From Elusimicrobiota bacterium (lineage in GTDB: Bacteria > Elusimicrobiota > Elusimicrobia > FEN-1173), in NCBI GenBank assembly GCA_016721625.1, contig JADKHR010000001.1:744001-808000 (forward strand): DNA of 64,000 nt, given 5' to 3'. This document shows positions 51,661-59,814 of this stretch, one piece after another. The notes under the pieces were generated by a model that searched no databases, was not told the origin of the DNA, and was given only the letters and a program-made list of their open reading frames with translations. Position numbers and translations under genes: made by a program. The stretch's first letter is position 1; every line of letters starts with the position of its first letter.

Positions 51661-52848
51661 TTAGAACGGGTGCCCCCCATGGGGTCCCAGCACGAACGTC
51701 CATTGAAGAAACCCCAAATTCTCCTTTTCGTGTCCCGGGTTTTCCCGACGCTCGTATTGCAAACGGAACCGGTTGAACTCCGTCAATGTGAAGGTCGCGT
51801 AGGGGGCCAGGGCGCGGGAGATGTGGGGAGTGTTGTCGTCCCGAACGGCGGGATCCTCGGCGTAATCTCCCCGGATCCCGAAGCGCCAGCGTTTGACGGG
51901 CTGGAATTCGGCGTAGGAGTAAGCGCCGCGGCGGTGGACACGGGCGGCCGGTTCATCGATGGACCCGTCGACGGGGTTCGTGACTTGAACCAGATCCTGA
52001 TCCGTATAGTGGCCCTCGGTCCTCCAGATAAAAGAACGGTAGACGCCTTGGCTGAGCGGTTTCCAGCGAAGGGTAAAGTCCATTGCCGCGAAGCGTTGCC
52101 GATCGAATTCTTCCGTGGCGGTGGCCTTCGGCTGGTGGACCGCCGCCGAAAGCCCCAGGTCGATATTGGCGGTGTCCGTGAGGTCTTTATAGGCCCGAAG
52201 TTTGGCCGTCTGCGCGAAGTTCCCGAGCTGGTGGGACGGGTTGGAACTTTCCCCCGGAACGGAAATTTCAACGGGATTCCCGCTCCCCTGGTCGATCACC
52301 GTGATGGTGTGGGACCGGGGCTCGGCCGCGGTTCCCAGATCTTGAAGAACCGCGAAAGTCGCCTCGGTGTAGAGACCCCCGAAGGGAAAAACGCGGCTCA
52401 ATTCAAAACCCGTGCTGTTGATTCCCCCTTCTCCGTAAAATTTTTCCAACACGAGCGGAGCGTCCACTTGGGCATACTCATGGGGGTGCACCCTATTGAG
52501 CTTCCCGTAATCCGCGCGGAATTTACCGCCCCGGGCCTGGAGACCCCAGGGAAGAGAAAGGAGGGTCACATAGGCTTCCTCCAACTCCGGCGACCCGCCC
52601 TGGTCGTTCAGTCCCCCGATGAAAAGATCGGCCCGGGCGTAGGGGTCCACGTCCGCCTGAACACCGAACTCCACTTCGCGCACATGGAACCCGTCCTCCT
52701 TCTGGTTTTCCGTTCCGGATCGACCCACGAAGTCTCCGATGACGCTGATTTTCGGGTTCATGGCGGCGGCGCTGGTGCCCGCGGCGAAGAGAGAAGCGGT
52801 GAAAAGAAAACCGCAGAAAGAAATGATAATGCGTTTGATAAATAACAT
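51661..52848 (-). CDS. Outer-membrane barrel protein in metal-uptake operon
   Basis: A 395-residue protein. The signal peptide ends in the SLFAAGTSAAA region. The rest alternates hydrophobic and polar residues as in beta-strands (KISVIGDFVGRSGTENQ, VREVEFGVQADVDPYARADL) and ends with an aromatic residue (HPF). It probably passes metal or its chelator across the outer membrane for ZnuA-type uptake. It is widely seen next to ABC-3 metal transporters. No TonB box is evident. Confidence 0.8.
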   Translation of the reverse strand: MLFIKRIIISFCGFLFTASLFAAGTSAAAMNPKISVIGDFVGRSGTENQKEDGFHVREVEFGVQADVDPYARADLFIGGLNDQGGSPELEEAYVTLLSLPWGLQARGGKFRADYGKLNRVHPHEYAQVDAPLVLEKFYGEGGINSTGFELSRVFPFGGLYTEATFAVLQDLGTAAEPRSHTITVIDQGSGNPVEISVPGESSNPSHQLGNFAQTAKLRAYKDLTDTANIDLGLSAAVHQPKATATEEFDRQRFAAMDFTLRWKPLSQGVYRSFIWRTEGHYTDQDLVQVTNPVDGSIDEPAARVHRRGAYSYAEFQPVKRWRFGIRGDYAEDPAVRDDNTPHISRALAPYATFTLTEFNRFRLQYERRENPGHEKENLGFLQWTFVLGPHGGHPF

Positions 52849-52908
52849 GAGGGTCCTCCGTTATCAAGAAAAAGTCGCTACCCTCGAGAGGGGAGCGGCG
52901 CCAACCGT

Positions 52909-53202
52909 TTAACGAACGAAGGAAAAGGGTGGAGCTCGACCGAAGGGATGGAGGAGGGGATTCGAGGGAAGAGGAGCGGGATTGTGTTTCCAAAAAAGCT
53001 CAGCGGTACAACGGGGAGCGGAGGCCACCGGACTGGGAACCAACGCCCCCCCCGCGGCCGCCCCGGAACGTAGACAAACAGAACAATCTTCGTGGGGGGC
53101 GAACAGCCCCCCGTCATGGGCGCTGTGGCGGTGGAAGACCTGGAGCCCCATGGCTCCCAGCAGGCCCCCGGCCAGCCACAGCGCCCGCGCGGTTCTCATC
53201 AT
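52909..53202 (-). CDS. Small Cys/His-rich secreted protein (DUF2946-like)
   Basis: A 97-residue protein with an N-terminal hydrophobic helix (RALWLAGGLLGAMGLQVFHR), a His-rich stretch HRHSAHDGG and CSVCL, then a low-complexity part and RAPPFSF near the C-terminus, a combination resembling DUF2946 proteins. A role in metal binding or export is inferred from residues and its position in the zinc/manganese uptake cluster. ATG 53202 or 53199 are both possible. Confidence 0.65.
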   Translation of the reverse strand: MMRTARALWLAGGLLGAMGLQVFHRHSAHDGGLFAPHEDCSVCLRSGAAAGGALVPSPVASAPRCTAELFWKHNPAPLPSNPLLHPFGRAPPFSFVR

Positions 53203-53224
53203 GAAACGTTTTCCAGTGGACTCC

Positions 53225-53824
53225 TTACTTCACCCGGACGATGGTCACTTTCTTCATGGACAGGGTCTGGGTGGGGCGGTCACCTCCATCGCGCGGCGCG
53301 GTGGAGATCGCGTCCGCCACCGATTGGCCTTCCACCACTTCGCCGAAGATCGAGTGGTGATCGTTCAACCAGGGCGTGGGCGCCACGGTGATGAAAAACT
53401 GGGACCCGTTGGTGGCCGGACCGGAGTTCGCCATGGCCAAGATCCCTTTTTTGCTGAACCGCAGGGACGGGTCAAACTCGTCGTCGAATTGGTATCCCGG
53501 ACCGCCGATGCCTTTGCCCAGGGGATCGCCCGTCTGAATCATGAAATCCGGGATCACGCGGTGAAAAATAATCCCGTCGTAGAAAGGGCGTTTGGTTTTG
53601 GCGCCCGTTTTTGGGTCCGAAAACTCCTTGGTTCCTTCCGCCAACCCGACGAAGTTCGCCACCGTCTTCGGCGCCTTGTCCGGAAACAACTTGCAAACGA
53701 TGGTGCCCAATTCCGTATCGATCACGGCGTACGTCCCTGCTTGTTTCTTCCAACCGTCAGCGGCCATAAGCGCTCCTGTCATCAGAATCATCGCCGCGGC
53801 GGCGATGGGGATTATTCGTTTCAT
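53225..53824 (-). CDS. Secreted cyclophilin-type peptidyl-prolyl isomerase
   Basis: A 199-residue protein with a signal peptide (IAAAAMILMTGALMAADGW), then a cyclophilin domain with FYDGIIFHRVIPDFMIQTGD, MANSGPATNGSQFFITVAPT and DHHSIFGEVVEG. It probably folds periplasmic or envelope proteins. Start overlaps the upstream DUF1573-cytochrome gene by four bases. Confidence 0.95.
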   Translation of the reverse strand: MKRIIPIAAAAMILMTGALMAADGWKKQAGTYAVIDTELGTIVCKLFPDKAPKTVANFVGLAEGTKEFSDPKTGAKTKRPFYDGIIFHRVIPDFMIQTGDPLGKGIGGPGYQFDDEFDPSLRFSKKGILAMANSGPATNGSQFFITVAPTPWLNDHHSIFGEVVEGQSVADAISTAPRDGGDRPTQTLSMKKVTIVRVK

Positions 53825-54531
53825 GGGGATTTCCTCTTTTTGGCATCTTTTTGTGAATGAATGTAACGAACCAACGATTTAATCTGTGACGAACTCAAAG
53901 GGCCGCCGTGGGCATGGCCAAAAGCCGGCATGGACGTTCCGGCCACCCCGTCGGTGATGGACGTTCGCAGAGCGGCCGTCGGCCGGCCCGACAAATCATC
54001 CGCGGCGGAGGCAATGAGGCGGCCCCCCCGCCGATGATTTTCGTGGCACATGGCGCAACTGGCCATGTAAAGATTTTCCCCTTTCTTTCCCTCCGAGGAG
54101 CGGGCGTGACAAGTGCTGCAACTTCCTTCAAAAAGATTCTGGGGTCCCGTCACTTCGGGATGGCCGGACGGCGTCACCCGTCCGGAGATGGTTAAGAAGT
54201 TCATGGGATGGTCCGGATCGTTGGTCCGGACGCGAACCTGTTTCAGCGTATCGCCCATCTTGCCGCGGGAATCAAAGGTGACTTGGATCTGGGCGGTGCG
54301 TCCCGGCTCCACGAGGGAATTGTCCGAGACGGCCGCCGTGCATCCGCAGGTGGTTTGCACGGACTCGATTTTGAGCGGTTCGTTGCCCACATTTTTAAAA
54401 GGATACGAATAAGACACCGTGGACCCCTGGGGAAGGACCCCGAAATCAAAGGAAGTTTTCTCAAACTCCGCTTTCGGGCGAGCCCAGAGGGACACCGGCA
54501 AAATGAAAAGAAGAAGAAATGCGCGTTTCAT
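53821..54531 (-). CDS. DUF1573 protein fused to a two-CXXCH cytochrome segment
   Basis: A 236-residue secreted protein. It has a signal peptide, then a DUF1573 domain (residues 20-120: FDFGVLPQGSTVSYSYPFKN and TTCGCTAAV), then two CXXCH motifs at 138-142 and 159-163, only 21 residues apart, and a Met (SMPAFGHAHGG, M201) that could be an axial ligand. Class I cytochrome c has one CXXCH, so this is either a diheme segment or a cytochrome with an added motif. DUF1573 domains occur in periplasmic proteins of diverse roles. First gene of this cluster; upstream 84 bp is AT-rich. Confidence 0.85.
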   Translation of the reverse strand: MKRAFLLLFILPVSLWARPKAEFEKTSFDFGVLPQGSTVSYSYPFKNVGNEPLKIESVQTTCGCTAAVSDNSLVEPGRTAQIQVTFDSRGKMGDTLKQVRVRTNDPDHPMNFLTISGRVTPSGHPEVTGPQNLFEGSCSTCHARSSEGKKGENLYMASCAMCHENHRRGGRLIASAADDLSGRPTAALRTSITDGVAGTSMPAFGHAHGGPLSSSQIKSLVRYIHSQKDAKKRKSP

Positions 54532-54615
54532 AACCTTGTAAGTTTACCAAATCATAAAATCAATTAACTTCAAATTGGTGGCGTGGCGCGCCTTTGAAGG
54601 TTCAGCCAGGAGCCG

Positions 54616-55041
54616 CTAGGGGGTCCGGATTCGGTTCGCCAAAGAGGGAGCGATTCGTCGAAATTGACCTATATTCCAGGTGAGAATGGATTTGGCCTTG
54701 GTTTGTTCAGCCGCTTTCAAGATGAGAGCATCGTAAATCATCCCCCCCGTCCAATGGGTGCCTACAGCGCGGTGAAGCGTGTCGGTATACGCCCTTTCGT
54801 CCAGAACGATCACGGTCAACCGTTTTTTAATTTCTTCAATAAAAAGGAATGCATCAGCGGGGGTCACCACGGGGCGCACAGGAAGGCGTGTCAAGACGGC
54901 GTAAACTTCGGCCAGGGAATGAGCGGCGCAGGCGCCTGTTGATTTTGAAACCGAGACAAAGGCCTTAAGACTGGCCTCATGGTGGGGATGATCCCCCCAA
55001 AAGGTCGCCACCAGGACGGAGGTATCAAAAAAACGATTCAA
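54616..55041 (-). CDS. PIN-domain toxin (VapC-like)
   Basis: A 141-residue PIN ribonuclease. The acidic residues are in MNRFFDTSVLVATFW (Asp6), the HSLAEVYAVLTRLP segment (Glu44), THWTGGMIYDALILKA (Asp near 101) and a C-terminal NIGQF. It overlaps the AbrB-type antitoxin gene by four bases, the standard type II layout. Confidence 0.92.
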   Translation of the reverse strand: MNRFFDTSVLVATFWGDHPHHEASLKAFVSVSKSTGACAAHSLAEVYAVLTRLPVRPVVTPADAFLFIEEIKKRLTVIVLDERAYTDTLHRAVGTHWTGGMIYDALILKAAEQTKAKSILTWNIGQFRRIAPSLANRIRTP

Positions 55042-55301
55042 GATTCGGCAGTTCCCAACCGTTCGTTACGGACCCCATCCACAAGATCAGGAATCGACTC
55101 ATTGGTTTTTTTTCCGGACCGATAGACCCAAACCCCCTGTTCTTTGCATAAAGGGGTCGAAGCAGGGGGGAAACGAAGGGTGATACAATCTCCGGAGCTT
55201 TCTAATTCCAAACGATCTCCGGCGTGCAAACGGAGTTTGTCTCGAATAGGCTTCGGCAAGACGATGCGTCCCGCTCGGTCCATGGGGATCGTTTTTGTCA
55301 T
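55038..55301 (-). CDS. AbrB/SpoVT-family antitoxin
   Basis: An 87-residue protein with the swapped-hairpin AbrB DNA-binding domain (DRAGRIVLPKPIRDKLRLHA, residues 8-27). The C-terminal region (SIPDLVDGVRNERLG) would bind the PIN toxin. Its ATG lies six bases after the -10 hexamer, so the transcript is probably leaderless. Confidence 0.9.
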   Translation of the reverse strand: MTKTIPMDRAGRIVLPKPIRDKLRLHAGDRLELESSGDCITLRFPPASTPLCKEQGVWVYRSGKKTNESIPDLVDGVRNERLGTAES

Positions 55302-55307
55302 GAACCC

Positions 55308-55343
55308 ATTTTACAATGGTATTTACCATTTGTCAATACCATT
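55308..55343 (-). promoter_or_regulatory. Leaderless promoter with palindromic operator (TA module)
   Basis: On the minus strand, TTGACA (55331-55336), a 17-bp spacer and TAAAAT (55308-55313), with ATG at 55301. The spacer is the 16-bp perfect palindrome AATGGTAAATACCATT plus one base. A further AATGGTA half-site (55337-55343) lies upstream of the -35. AbrB-type antitoxins repress their own operon at such sites, so this is the likely autoregulatory operator. Confidence 0.88.
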
Positions 55344-56767
55344 TATGGCTCACTTAGAAATTTAGACAAGACCGCCCTCAGGCCATCGGCCAGCCGGGTC
55401 CAGTCGCGGCGAGGGATGGAGAGGGGCGGCAGGATCACCAAGACGTCCCCCAAGGGGCGGAGCCACACCCCTTTTTTCAAGAGGGCCCGGCACATTCGGG
55501 CGCCCCTCCTTTCCAGGACCGGGTGGGGTTGGCCCGTCCGTTTATTCTTCACTAACTCGATCCCGGCCATGAATCCGGCCTGACGGACATGGCCCACGCC
55601 GGGCAAGACCGCGACCTCTTTTAAGAATTCCGTCAGCCAGCGCCGCTTTTCTTTTAATCGTTCAAGAGTTCTTTCCCGTTTAAAGACGGCCAGGTTTTCC
55701 AAGGCCACGGCGCAGGCCAGGGGGTTAGCGGTGTAGCTGTGGCCATGAAAAAATGTTTTGAACTCGTCGTATCGGCCCAGAAAGGCCCGGTAGATCTTTT
55801 GCGTCGTGAGGGTGGCGGCCAGGGGAAGATACCCTCCCGTGAGCGCCTTGGCCACACAGAGAAAGTCCGGACGAACGTCCTCCTGTTCCACGGCGAACAT
55901 ACGGCCGGTTCGGCCGAACCCCGTGGCCACTTCGTCGGCCACCCAGAGAACATTGTATTTCCGGCAAAGCCGCTCGAACCCCTTCAAATACCCCCTGGGC
56001 ATGACCCGCATCCCCGAGGCCCCTTGAACGATGGGTTCCACGATGGCCGCGGCCAGCCGGTGGCCCCGGGCCTTCAATATTTTCTCCGCCCCGGCCAAAC
56101 ATTCCCACCGGCACCCCGTTTCCCCCCGGGCCTCCCCCGGCCGCGGAGCGCGGACGGCAGGGGACTCTTCCCCCGTCCGCAGTTCGGGTTGCGCCGGGGA
56201 TTTTCGAAACGGGCAACGGAAACAGTGGGGAGCCGGAGCGAAGTACGATTTAAACAACAGGGGTCTGAAGGTTTTATGAAAGGCGGCAATGCCGCCCACG
56301 GAAACGGCGCCCAGCGTGTCCCCGTGGTAGGACCCTTCCAGGGCCAGATACTCGGGCCGATGCTCGCCTCGATGGACCCCATACTGAAACGCCATTTTAA
56401 GCGCCACTTCCACCGAGGTGGCGCCGTTGTCCGAATAGAAAACCCGCGCGAGGCCCGGAGGGGCGATGCCCGCCAAGGCCTGGCCGAGCCGCGCGGCCGG
56501 CTCATGGGTGAGCCCTAAGAACGTGGTGTGGGCCATGCGGGATAACTGCCGTCGAATCGCCCGGTCCAAGGCCGGGTGCCGATGGCCGTGGGCCGTGACC
56601 CAGAGGGAAGAAACCCCATCGATGTAGGTGCGGCCGCGCGTGTCGGTGAACGTGGACCCCCGCGCCAACCGAACCACGATCGGATCCGACTTTTCCCACT
56701 CCAACTGCTGGGTGAAGGGGTGCCAAAGGTATTTCTTGTCCAGCGCGGCGACGCTATTTTTTTTCAT
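55343..56767 (-). CDS. bioA: Adenosylmethionine-8-amino-7-oxononanoate aminotransferase
   Basis: A 474-residue PLP enzyme that makes 7,8-diaminopelargonate. Motifs are YLWHPFTQQLEWEKSDP, VTAHGHRHPALD, YSDNGATSVEVALKMA, YHGDTLGAVSVGG and the PLP-Lys segment CVAKALTGGYLPLAATLTT. Four cysteines around residues 185-240 (CFRC...CRWEC) flank an insert of about 28 residues rich in Pro/Glu/Arg (TGEESPAVRAPRPGEARGE), whose DNA at 56150-56180 contains a CGGACG...CGTCCG palindrome. ATG 56767 overlaps bioD by 14 bp; a TTG two codons earlier is possible. Confidence 0.93.
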   Translation of the reverse strand: MKKNSVAALDKKYLWHPFTQQLEWEKSDPIVVRLARGSTFTDTRGRTYIDGVSSLWVTAHGHRHPALDRAIRRQLSRMAHTTFLGLTHEPAARLGQALAGIAPPGLARVFYSDNGATSVEVALKMAFQYGVHRGEHRPEYLALEGSYHGDTLGAVSVGGIAAFHKTFRPLLFKSYFAPAPHCFRCPFRKSPAQPELRTGEESPAVRAPRPGEARGETGCRWECLAGAEKILKARGHRLAAAIVEPIVQGASGMRVMPRGYLKGFERLCRKYNVLWVADEVATGFGRTGRMFAVEQEDVRPDFLCVAKALTGGYLPLAATLTTQKIYRAFLGRYDEFKTFFHGHSYTANPLACAVALENLAVFKRERTLERLKEKRRWLTEFLKEVAVLPGVGHVRQAGFMAGIELVKNKRTGQPHPVLERRGARMCRALLKKGVWLRPLGDVLVILPPLSIPRRDWTRLADGLRAVLSKFLSEP

Positions 56768-57449
56768 AGCCAAATGGAAAATCGGTTTTAAAGGCCGCCC
56801 AGAGCTTTCGTTTGGCTTTATCCAAAGGGGCTCGTTCGTTGGATCGCGGAATTTCGGTGAGGGGAATTCCCGTCAAACCCTCCAGGATCCGGGCATTGGT
56901 CTTCTCGGATAAATCGTGGCCGGTATGGCCGCTCAGGATGATTCGGCGGGGCGTGAGCCCCCGGTGTCGGAGCGCTTCCACCGTCAACAAAACATGGTTC
57001 AGAGTGCCCAACCCGGCCCGACCAACGATCCAAACAGGAAGTCTGAGCCGCGCGATGAGGTCCGCCACAACGTAGGGACCCCCCAAGGGAGCCAAAACAC
57101 CGCCCAAACCCTCCACCAACACGCTGTCGAATTGTTTTTGCAACTCCTTCACGGCAGACAGGGTTTTGGCGAAAGTTTTTTCAACAACGGTCCGACCCCC
57201 GCGACCCAGCCCCACCTGGGCGGCGGGCGCCAAGGGGAGTCGGCTATACAACAGGGTCACGCGGTCCACGGGACCCGGGCGACCCGCTGAGCGATGAAGC
57301 GCGGCGGCGTCATCGAGGTCTCCGGCGGAAAAGGGTTTCAAAACGCCCACGGTCTTTCCAGCTCCCCGAATCGATTCCGCCAACAGGCAACCGATAAAGG
57401 TTTTGCCCACTCCGGTGTCCGTGCCGGTGATGAAAAGAGACGGGGTCAA
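56754..57449 (-). CDS. bioD: Dethiobiotin synthetase
   Basis: A 231-residue ATP-dependent enzyme that carboxylates and closes the ureido ring. The P-loop is ITGTDTGVGKTFIGCLLAES (residues 7-26), with VEGLGGVLAPLGG and GRAGLGTLNHVLLTVEAL. It overlaps bioF by four bases and bioA by 14. Confidence 0.95.
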   Translation of the reverse strand: MTPSLFITGTDTGVGKTFIGCLLAESIRGAGKTVGVLKPFSAGDLDDAAALHRSAGRPGPVDRVTLLYSRLPLAPAAQVGLGRGGRTVVEKTFAKTLSAVKELQKQFDSVLVEGLGGVLAPLGGPYVVADLIARLRLPVWIVGRAGLGTLNHVLLTVEALRHRGLTPRRIILSGHTGHDLSEKTNARILEGLTGIPLTEIPRSNERAPLDKAKRKLWAAFKTDFPFGYEKK

Positions 57450-58717
57450 AGAACGCCCTCCCCCTCGCCCGCGTCAGCGCCGCTGGCGCCCCAGGTGCCC
57501 ATCGCTCTGCGATGGGCCGCCAGCGGGAGAGGGAAAGCGCTTTCCTTAAGGAGGAGAGAATTTGTTCTTTCTTTCCAACGGGCGACACAGTGAAGCACGC
57601 CATCCATGTCCTCCGGCGTGTGGGCGGCGGTGACCGAGAAACGGACCCGCGCCTCTCCTTTCGGAACGGTTGGGGTGCGCACGGCGGGAGCGAACACCCC
57701 TTCCTCCCACAGCGCGGCGGAGAGGGACAACGCGCTGGAATCTTCCCCCACGATCAAGGGCACGATGGGGCCTTTTCCTTCCAGGCCCAGACCGGTCCAA
57801 AGCCGGTCGGAAAGGTCGAACATCCGCCGGCGCCGTGGCGGCTCTTCTTGCACGATTCGAAGCGCCGCCAAGGCGGCCGCCGCGGCGGCCGGGGCGAGGG
57901 CCGTCGAGTAAATAAACGCCCGGGCCCGATTGAGCGCCCATTGAATGAGAGGGCGGGACCCGCAGACGAAACCGCCCTGGGCCCCGAGCGCCTTGGAGAG
58001 CGTGCCCATGCACACGTCCACCCGGCCCGACAATCCGAGCTCGTTCACCCAGCCCCTCCCCTCGGGACCCCATACCCCGGTGCCGTGGGCTTCGTCCACA
58101 TAGAGCCGCGCCCCCCGCCGGTCGCAAACCCCAACGATCTCCTGGAGCGGGGCCCGGTCCCCGTCCATGGAAAAAACGCTTTCCGTCACCACCCACCGTT
58201 CCCCGGGACCGGAAACCCGAGACAAGGCCCGGTCCAAATCCTCCGGATCGTTGTGACGGAACACCCGCACCCGAGCCCGGGAAAGCCGCGCCCCGTCCAC
58301 TAAGGAGGCGTGGGCCAAGCGATCGAGGAAAACGGTGTCGTCCGGCCCCAGCAACGCAGGAAGCATGCCTGTGTTCGCGTGGTACCCGGAAGGAAAAACC
58401 AAAGCGGCCGCGCACTCTTTAAATACCGCCAAGGCCTCTTCCAATTCGCGATGAAGGGCCAGCGTCCCCCCCATCAACCGGGATCCCGTGGCCCCCGCGC
58501 CCCATCGGTCCGCGGCCTCGGCGGCGGCCCGGCGAACGCGGTGGTCCTCGGCCAGCCCAAGATAATTGTTGGAAGCGAAATTGACAACGTCCCGGCCCCC
58601 CACCCGGCAGTGCGCGGCCGGAGCGCCTTCCACGGTGCGGGGGAGCCTGAGCCGATTTTCCGTTTCCAGGATCCCCAGGGATTCCGTCAAACGGTGATCG
58701 AGAGGAAAAAGCGTCAC
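57446..58717 (-). CDS. bioF: 8-amino-7-oxononanoate synthase, C-terminus extended by a repeat
   Basis: A 423-residue PLP enzyme joining pimeloyl-ACP (or CoA) and alanine. Motifs are NFASNNYLGLAEDHRV, GSRLMGGTLALHRELE, YVDEAHGTGVWGPEGRGW and the PLP-Lys MGTLSKALGAQGGF. The family part ends near CVARWKERTNS. The last 25-35 residues (PLAAHRRAMGTWGASGADAG and onward) are translated from the repeat palindrome at 57462-57533, an unusual C-terminal extension. GTG 58717 overlaps fabF by four bases. Confidence 0.92.
   Translation of the reverse strand: MTLFPLDHRLTESLGILETENRLRLPRTVEGAPAAHCRVGGRDVVNFASNNYLGLAEDHRVRRAAAEAADRWGAGATGSRLMGGTLALHRELEEALAVFKECAAALVFPSGYHANTGMLPALLGPDDTVFLDRLAHASLVDGARLSRARVRVFRHNDPEDLDRALSRVSGPGERWVVTESVFSMDGDRAPLQEIVGVCDRRGARLYVDEAHGTGVWGPEGRGWVNELGLSGRVDVCMGTLSKALGAQGGFVCGSRPLIQWALNRARAFIYSTALAPAAAAAALAALRIVQEEPPRRRRMFDLSDRLWTGLGLEGKGPIVPLIVGEDSSALSLSAALWEEGVFAPAVRTPTVPKGEARVRFSVTAAHTPEDMDGVLHCVARWKERTNSLLLKESAFPLPLAAHRRAMGTWGASGADAGEGEGVL
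57462..57533. repeat. REP-like palindrome, family A long variant, inside bioF
   Basis: Outer arms CCCTCGCCCGC and GCGGGAGAGGG with inner sequence close to 26018-26090 (GTCAGCGCCGCTGGCGCCCC... GGGCCGCCA). Read in frame as the C-terminal tail of BioF. Confidence 0.82.
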
Positions 58718-59814
58718 GCGGGGAGCCCTAAAACGACGGCGGCCAAGGTCCCGCCGAAACCGAACGACAGAGACGCCACTCGCCGTAGGTCCGCCGGGCG
58801 GGAACGGTTCGGAACAAAATCCAAACGATCGGTTTCCGGGTCTTCCAGATTCAGAGTCGGCGGCAAACATTGGTCCCGCAAGGCCAACACGCTGAAAGCG
58901 ATCTCGACGGCCCCGGTGGCGCCCAAAAGATGGCCCGTGGCCCCCTTGGTGGAGGAAATCGGCGGGGCGTGGTCCGGGAAAAGGGAAAGGAGCGCTTGGG
59001 TTTCCAGGGTGTCGTTCAGGGCCGTGGCGGTGCCGTGGGCGTTCACGTAATCCAACGCCCGTCGGCCCAGCTTCGCGCGGGCGAGGGCCCGTTCGAGACA
59101 ACCGGCCATGCGGAGACCATTGGAATTAAACCGCGTGGCGTGGTGGGCGTCCGATGAAAAATCGCCGCCCAAAATTTCCGCGTAGATCCGCGCTCCCCGG
59201 GTTCGGGCCCGGTCTCGGGATTCGACCACGAACACCGCCGCCCCCTCGCCCACCAAAAAACCGTCCCGGCCCCGATCGAAGGGCCTCACGACGCCCCGGT
59301 TCGACAAAACGCCCATGTTCCGAAACCCGCCGAGATAAAGGGGATGGAGAGCGCTCTCGGCGGCGCCGGCCAACACGACGTCGGCCCGCCCCTCCTCAAT
59401 CCAACCGGCGGCCGTCAACAGGGATTGAGCCCCCGTGGCACAGGCGGAGGCGATGTTCAAAACAAGGCCCTCCGCTCCTATGGCGCGCGCCACCGCCTGG
59501 GGAACGGCCTCCGGCGGCTCGCAGATCCAATCGGCCCCCGACCCCAGGAGAGGTTTGCTGGAACTGACCACGCAGGACAACCGCTCGGGATCCACCGCCT
59601 TCAACTGGGCGTCCCCCCAAGCCTCCTCAGCCGCGCGCAGGGCCAGGGCCACCGCCCGAAGGCCCTTCCCTTCCGCCAAGGGCGCCCGCGCCCCGTCCGC
59701 TCCCGCAGCCGAACGTCCGCCGACGATGGCGCGCCAACTGGTTTCGCGATCCGCGCCCAAGGGAGTGACGAGGCCGATCCCCGTCACCACCGCCCGGGTC
59801 CCAGCGGACCTCAT
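58714..59814 (-). CDS. Beta-ketoacyl-ACP synthase II-like condensing enzyme in biotin operon
   Basis: A 366-residue FabF/KAS-II family protein with catalytic Cys in ASACATGAQSLLTA, His in NAHGTATALNDTLE and His in TKGATGHLLGATGAVEIAF. It contains no fused domains. In the biotin operon it could extend a modified (pimeloyl-precursor) acyl chain; bioC, bioH, bioI, bioW and bioZ are absent. FabF-type enzymes also serve general fatty acid synthesis, so its role is inferred from context. Overlaps fabG and bioF by four bases each. Confidence 0.9.
   Translation of the reverse strand: MRSAGTRAVVTGIGLVTPLGADRETSWRAIVGGRSAAGADGARAPLAEGKGLRAVALALRAAEEAWGDAQLKAVDPERLSCVVSSSKPLLGSGADWICEPPEAVPQAVARAIGAEGLVLNIASACATGAQSLLTAAGWIEEGRADVVLAGAAESALHPLYLGGFRNMGVLSNRGVVRPFDRGRDGFLVGEGAAVFVVESRDRARTRGARIYAEILGGDFSSDAHHATRFNSNGLRMAGCLERALARAKLGRRALDYVNAHGTATALNDTLETQALLSLFPDHAPPISSTKGATGHLLGATGAVEIAFSVLALRDQCLPPTLNLEDPETDRLDFVPNRSRPADLRRVASLSFGFGGTLAAVVLGLPA

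Noticed and set aside
52800..52850. Zur-box-like AT-rich palindrome at the start of the porin gene
   Set aside because: The match to the known Zur pattern is weak and lies within the coding start; no second site supports it.
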